Shown piece by piece: positions 58,605 to 64,000 of a stretch of 64,000 nucleotides of DNA. The stretch comes from Siphonodentalium dalli. Lineage: Eukaryota > Mollusca > Scaphopoda > Gadilida > Siphonodentaliidae. Position 1 is the stretch's first letter; each line of letters begins with the position of its first letter. Under the pieces are notes generated by a model. The model did not search any database. It saw nothing but the letters and a program-made list of their open reading frames with translations, and was not told where the DNA came from. The stretch is from NCBI GenBank assembly GCA_032622095.1, contig CP136066.1, positions 8,579,784 through 8,643,783 of the forward strand, written 5' to 3'. The position numbers and the translations under genes were made by a program.

Positions 58605-59018
58605 GGCTACGTTCATACGCTGGCAAGTTTGCTCTGTATGTTTTTGCGGGCATTTGGTCATAGAAAACCACATGGTGCCAGAATATGAATGGAGCCGTGC
58701 ACATAAAATGCATCTTTACCAAAGTGAAAGACACGAGACGTAGCATTTATCTAGTTCTACCTGTAACAGTGCTATTGGAATTTGCCTTCCAATACCTGTA
58801 TGAATTATTCTTGCGAGATAATTGCATGATATTCACAGGCAAACTCTGGTAGCATCGTTGCTATTGGAACTACAGAGATTTTACTTCGCACGTATTTAGC
58901 TGTGGCACAGATGCACTTTGTGTACTTGTTTCCGTTCAAATTATGGCACAATATCGTTCTCTACGACAAAATGCCTGCAAACCATACCGTGCAAACTTGC
59001 TGGTGTATGAACGTACCC
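58605..59018. mobile_element. PIF/Harbinger-like MITE, 414 bp, exact ends
   Basis: The left end GGCTACGTTCATACGCTGGC and right end inverse of GGGTACGTTCATACACCAGC continue as inverted arms of about 100 bp. A TTA lies on each side (58602-58604 and 59019-59021). The unoccupied site is present in another macrosatellite copy near 56935-56950 as GAGTTTTAATAATAGAGAAC with a single TTA, confirming a 3-bp duplication. There is no transposase ORF. A truncated relative lies at 38218-38505. Confidence 0.9.
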
Positions 59019-59021
59019 TTA

Positions 59022-59523
59022 ATAATAGAGAACGGACGAAGAAAGGACTGTTAACCTGGTTTTATATACAGGACATACCAGGTTTTAGAAAGTGGTGCAC
59101 ACGCAATATAGGATTCTTAATACGCAGTATCAATACAAGGCTAGTTCAGGAGATTAGCCCGTTTTGTTCAAATAGGGATTAATATAGTTTTAGTAATAGA
59201 TAACGGAGGAAGAATGGACCATTGATATTCTCTATATGTCCCCCAACGCGTTTCAGGATGTAAAATTGCTGCAATATTAAATATATGGAACGTGATTTTT
59301 ATCTATCAAATGGGGACCTTGTGCGTAACAACTGAGGACTCAGTTGGCACGGGTGGTCCATCAATGCACACTAACAATTTGGAATCCAGACATAAGTCTT
59401 ATGGGGACCAACCGATACACATTGCCGAATGGGTACTACCCCGGAATTATAACATATATGAGCAATATTGAGCTCATTATAACATGGGGTATTGATGAGA
59501 GTTTGAAAAAGCATTGTTGAGCC
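59022..59523 (+). repeat. Macrosatellite M segment
   Basis: Continues the array with 'AATAATAGAGAACGGACGAA', 'TACAGGACATACCAGGTTTT', 'TTGCTGCAATATTAAATATA' and a diverged 'CACTAACAATTTGGAATCCA' block, ending 'GTTGAGCC' at the TTAA insertion. Confidence 0.8.
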
Positions 59524-60048
59524 TTAAAGGCACGGGCGGCGTTCGTTGCAGAAATAGTTATATTTGTTCAAATCGCCATCAACAGAAGGAACACCAAAAT
59601 ATATACAGTTCCGTTCATATGCCAAACATAATCAGCGCGTAAATAGTATATTGTCGTCCAGACGTACGGTGGTGTACGTAAACAAGAGCATGCTCGCGTT
59701 ACAGAAGTTGTGCTTCTGTTTACATAACACAACTCAATTATATTGGTTAATCACTCACAAATGATATAAACGCTCTTTATTATTTCCATATCAGGAAAAC
59801 TAACAAATAACGCTGTTTATGTTTACCATATCCGCATCTAAACAAAAGCCAGGAAACGTAACCGTTTTTTGCTTTTGTTTACATAATAAAGGGGGGAAAT
59901 TGACAATAACGTAATGTTTATGCCATATTTCTGATTGGCATAAAAACAAACTCTGTCTACATATTACATTTCCATCTGTTTATGGCGGTTTTTGGCGGAG
60001 GTGAATATTTTGACAGCATACCACCGCCAACGCCTCCCGTATCTTTAA
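59524..60048 (+). mobile_element. TTAA element family 2, copy 2, exact ends
   Basis: TTAA at 59524-59527 and 60045-60048. The inner ends AGGCACGGGCGGCGTT and the inverse of AGATACGGGAGGCGTT are a short imperfect terminal repeat. Other macrosatellite copies show the empty site GTTGAGCCTTAATTTGCACGG with one TTAA, so TTAA was duplicated on insertion, as in piggyBac-class elements. The interior has 'ATAAACGCTCTTTATTATTT' and 'TTTGTTTACATAATAAAGGG'; no transposase. The older copy is at 10592-11089. Confidence 0.88.
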
Positions 60049-61010
60049 TTTGCACGGATCTCCACACTTAGGTCATAGAACATTCCAATTGCGGATTAGC
60101 AATGAGGAAATCAACTGAGTTGGTCAGCTCCTCATATGCAGTATTTGTTCCAACCCACCCGAACGCAAAAAAGGATTCAATGTATCCGGATTTAACAGAT
60201 GAATATGTCAATTTTCTTTTACAGATCATGACGACTAATGGGAAATTGAACGATACCTTTAATTGTTTTACTGTCTCAGTGTCATCAATTGCAGACTTCC
60301 TGCAAATCTCTAACCAAAAAGTTTGTCACCACTAAATTAATATACTGTACACATGCATTACTTATTTTCCCTGCTTATGTCATAAACTTGAACGGTTTTT
60401 TAATGGAACCAAAGCTATTCTGGTATCATATTTGATCAGTCACCACTGGCTGTCTCCACATAGGTCTCTGTTTTCTGGTTTGCATCCACATGTTATGAGA
60501 TTGACAGGAGGTACCGTGCTATTTGTGAGAACATAGAAATGTCTTGGATAAAATAATCGAGAGTGCTTTGTCACCACGCTGATTCGTCATCATTACTCAT
60601 CATATGTTCATAATGAACAACACCAGTAGAACAGTTTAAATACATCCATAACTCACAAAGGCTGTTGCAACCTATACGCGATGAATGTAACACCACAACA
60701 CAGTTTTTCAGGTAATTTGAATCTGTAAACAAAATTCTTCATCCCTTTGTGAGAATAGAGGGAATTGACATTGAATTAAAAACATTCCACTGTGTACCTT
60801 TGTGTAGACCAGGCTTCTATAAGATTAGCCATAGCAAGTGGGAATGGGTGGGTAATTAACCCGTGTTCTTATATACAGGACATAACAGGTTTCAGCAAGT
60901 GGTTCACAAGCAATATTGGACAGGGAATACACAGTAGCAATACAAGGCTATCTCAGGTAGTCCAGGAGGTATTAGTCGACCTCTGAACCCCAGGACTCAA
61001 CTTCACCCCA
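60049..61010 (+). repeat. Macrosatellite M, right-hand copies
   Basis: Resumes at 'TTTGCACGGATCTCCACACT' and matches 48270-48780 and 49260-49450 rather than the main array. The frame 60102-60335 is unusually open, with MYPDLTDEYVNFLLQ, NDTFNCFTVSVSSIADFLQI, and the 48.4-kb copy shows part of the same peptide with a deletion. The repeat may therefore include a decayed exon of unknown identity. Confidence 0.7.
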
Positions 61011-61488
61011 CTAATTTTCTTTCTTAATGTCTCCAATAATTTGTTTCGGTTGTTAAACACGAAATAAAATGGCCGCAGAGACTCCAGACAAGATGTCGAC
61101 CATCATGGCGGCCAGTTTTTGTATATGCACCAGGTCTCTTTGATCACCGTTATAGTAAAGATGATATCACGTGCGGTCTTTTTATCCGCTCGATTCTTTA
61201 TGCTAATATACATCCCTCTTACAAATTAGCAAACAGAAATAGAAAAATCTCCGATTTTAACATCAGTGAGCAATATTATCATGACAACTCCACACCTGCT
61301 TACTATTGTGAGTTGGGAGCACTTAGGCGAAGAATGACGCCCACAATTTGGAAAGATCACCGAAATTTTCTCATATTCACATCATTGGGCATTATTGTCG
61401 AGACAACTCCACCAATGCTTTCAGTTGAGTTGGAAATACTGAGGTCAAGTAATTACCTTACATCTCATGCAAAAAATGGTTTTCCAAA
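61011..61488 (+). repeat. Degenerate repeats with AAGATGG/ATGGCGGCC words
   Basis: Two related segments, near 61250-61325 and 61355-61440, share 'CAT(T/G)A(T/G)(T/C)...GACAACTCCAC' and 'GTGAGTTGG...CACT/AATACT', spaced about 115-120 bp. 61066-61118 contains 'AAAATGGCCGCAGAG' and 'ATCATGGCGGCCAG'. Confidence 0.5.
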
Positions 61489-61925
61489 TCGAAGATGGCT
61501 GCCAAAATGGCGACCGAAATTAAAAAAAAAAAACCTACATTCCTTTACTTTCTTACGATGGGCATTATTGTTTCGCGATTTCTACCCACCAATACATGTT
61601 GATATGCAATATTGATAAGAAGTATTCATTAGGGTTTGGCAATTGATACTCACAGTCAAGATTGCGGCTAAAATGGCGGCCAGAAAAAGAAATCGATATT
61701 TTCGCATACTATTTCCAACTTGTCGTCATAATATGGGTATGTATGGATGTAACTGTACATAACCCATCTACTAGTTCAACTTAAACGTATCAAAACGCGT
61801 AACATAGATCGTATTATTCTGGATAGATGAAAACCCAAATTTAATATCGCGATGTGGCATTTCGAAATGCTTTCTCCACTTAGTGCCGACAATGACCGTA
61901 ACCGTAGGTGCGCCGAATAGTCAGA
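61489..61925. repeat. Left arm of a long inverted repeat
   Basis: The reverse complement of 63590-64000 matches across the whole arm, with several indels: 'GAAGTATTCATTAGGGTTTG', 'CAATTGATACTCACA', 'TTTCTTTACTTTCTTACGAT'-like and 'CCGTAACCGTA...GGTGCGCCGAATA'. It contains 'GAAGATGGCTGCC' and 'AAAATGGCGGCCAG'. Confidence 0.85.
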
Positions 61926-63589
61926 ACAATTACCTGATAACAGATTCTGATTTGCCATCTCACTTCTATAATTATCTGGACCAGCTTGAATTTCTTTGTC
62001 AGATAAATCTAGGTCGCTCACACCGACAAAGTATTCATTCCTGGGAGAAGGTAATGCGAAAGTTATGGTGTCGGTTTTTGTTTTTGTTGTGGTAAGATTT
62101 TATTTCCACATCCGTTTCGAAGCCGTTCTGATTCAACTTGACTAGACGTAAAATTTTGTCTGGATAATATTATGCTAGCCTCCCTCAAAACAGTCGGATG
62201 GACTACAGAATAATGCCTTTATAGCATGAATGTATGCGTTTCTGTTACCCTCTCTCAGGGTTATTGTCAGTATGTGGGCGGCATTATTCAAGAAAATGTC
62301 AGGAACTGTGGTGAATTCATTTCACTATGTATTAAAAGAACAATTTATAGTCTCGATGGCAATGGCTGTGGACGTTGGGGAACGCGACCTTTATGACCAT
62401 ACAGTTTTATATATAACTTTAGAATATAGTAGTTAATGTCTCGTGCAGGAAAATGATCGCAATGTTGATGTTACTAAGAAATCAATTGGTGTACCAACGT
62501 ATGTTGAACTGAATGCAAGAGCTCATCAATGTAACATTCCTCTTGATGTTTTTCGCGTTGAACATTTCACACATTTGTTGATGGCATTTGTACTTTCTTG
62601 AACCATACCGACCTCCACCCAGCGTGAGTATGACATATCAGCCAACTATCTAAGGTATCGCCTTTTAGACTACACCCCAGTCTTGGTGGGGCTTATACAG
62701 TAGTAGCAAATGGCACATGCCTGGTCCAGTTGATTAAGAACGGCTTCCAAACAGATGGAAACATACAATCTTAGCATATAAGAAAAGAAAAGCCACACAT
62801 GAGATCCTGTCTGAATCCAAAACATACCAAAATAATGGGCTGTGCAGTCATGGTCCAAATTCATTTCCACTATCATGACACATTCCCACAAACTAGAACC
62901 GTGTGTATTGTTATCATCTGCTTGGATCTGTTCGGTGAGACGATTGCTAAAAGCCAACAAGATTGTTCTTAGGATCATGTTCAAGAAGTTTGGGTATATT
63001 ATGCATTATGGTCTTCTACGCCTTTGCAGAAAGGCATCCGTCAAATATCAGACTTGCAAACTCGAAGCCATATACAGAAGTTGTCCGGGTACGCCAGTCC
63101 GTTAGATGAGTATGTGAATTGGTGAACCATATATTAAGAAGTGGCTGTATGGGAAGATCACCCGCTGTACATGTTGTTATCCCCATTAGGTCAACAAAGT
63201 TGACAATACGCAGATATATAGGTCCTTCTGAAAGCTAGTATACGCATCGACCGAATACCTTTATAGTGTATCGCACAAGATGAGGCCCATATGGGGCATA
63301 TGTAGCATCTGAATTATACCATAAGCTATACCACGAATGAAGCTCGCCAAGAATAAGGATAAGAATTCCAAGCTTCCGAAACAAACACGTGAGCAGGACA
63401 CCGGCATATGCATTGTTTGAAACATTCCGATTAATGGGACCCTTCTACAAAGAAGTGTAGAAAACTGTTATGAGTGAGATAAATTAATCTGACGAAGAGA
63501 TGGATGGAAATTGGTCTAGATAATGCTAAATGTGACAATTAGAATAAGCTCAGCTACTGCTGTTTTGATTCTTGGAAGTCATAATATGA
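61926..63589. other. Spacer between inverted arms
   Basis: About 1.66 kb with no recognised gene. Open frames at 62230-62436, 62670-62984 (minus) and 62842-63105 overlap one another or lack splice signals and domains. Confidence 0.4.
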
Positions 63590-64000
63590 ATATTCGGCGC
63601 ACCTATATACGGTTACGGCCATTATCGGCTCTTAGTGGAGAATGGATTTTGAAATATCACATCTCGATTTTTGGTTATTATCCTTCCAAAAGGTTACGAC
63701 TTACGTTGGAACTAATGTGCCGTTTCGTTTATACAGATCGATATTATTATGACAAAAAGTTGAAATTAGTATGTGATAATATCGGCTTCTTTTCAATATC
63801 TGGCCGCCAGTTTGGCCGCCATATTGATTGTGAGTATCAATTGCCAAACCCTAATGAATACTTCATATCAATATTCCGTATCAACATGTGATGGTGGGTA
63901 GAAATCGTGTAACAATAACGCCCATCGTAAGAAAGTAAAGAAATGTAGGCGTGTTTCGAATTTCGGTCGCCATGTTGGCCGCATCTTCAATTTGGAAAAC
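63590..64000. repeat. Right arm of a long inverted repeat (cut by the window edge)
   Basis: Inverted partner of 61489-61925. The match reaches the last base of the window ('CAATTTGGAAAAC' against 'GTTTTCCAAAT'), so the arm continues outside. The ORF 63523-63891 and the minus-strand ORF 61776-62021 share RLR.LSALSGE only because of this inversion. Confidence 0.85.

Noticed and set aside
61313-63105. Open frames of 60-104 residues in the 61-63 kb region
   Set aside because: They overlap inverted-repeat arms or each other on opposite strands and show no domain, signal or splice context.

Overview
This is a repeat-rich, AT-rich animal nuclear window with very little coding sequence. There are no bacterial operons, no tRNA or rRNA genes and no long intact ORFs. 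I see spliced exons with GT/AG borders, fragments of non-LTR and Ty3-type retrotransposons, a Helitron, many short inverted-repeat (MITE-like) elements and several satellites. Some repeats (tandem units around 'AAGATGGCNGCC', a 'GGACGGACGG...CCCCCT' tail) look to me like repeats common in molluscs, so a marine mollusc or other lophotrochozoan is my best guess. That is recognition from memory, not proof.

Layout. 1-22 kb: the 5' part of one minus-strand gene, supported by four exons whose intron phases all agree (21134-21236, 20133-20279, 7989-8315, 5563-5756). It starts with a signal peptide and reads like the amino-terminal domain of an ionotropic glutamate receptor, closest in my judgement to the delta type. 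Its introns hold a 22-bp minisatellite, TTAA-flanked MITEs, foldback elements, a 160-bp repeat array with a 1,072-bp tandem duplication, and a 49-bp minisatellite that repeats the exon-2 splice donor. 22-36 kb: more MITEs, a truncated non-LTR retrotransposon 3' end, one possible plus-strand exon (26543-26713), a 1.27-kb Harbinger-like element with 33-bp perfect terminal repeats, a broken Ty3-type pol end, and a frameshifted reverse transcriptase fragment split by a MITE. 36-44 kb: several copies of one unclassified dispersed repeat in both orientations, two GC-rich foldback elements and a truncated Harbinger-like MITE. 44.6-61 kb: a 1.1-1.7-kb macrosatellite interrupted by a 37-bp satellite, a 3.67-kb non-autonomous Helitron, a Harbinger-like MITE and a TTAA element. 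61-64 kb: two arms of a long inverted repeat.

The best-supported observations come from the macrosatellite. Its repeated copies supply unoccupied versions of the insertion sites for three different elements, so the Helitron (A/T site), the Harbinger-like MITE (TTA duplication) and the TTAA element can be delimited to the base. The 37-bp satellite monomer resembles the terminal segment of a TTAA-type MITE found elsewhere in the window, which suggests the satellite arose from a transposon end. I found no intact transposase, helicase or new enzymatic system; what is novel here is mostly transposon and satellite biology.
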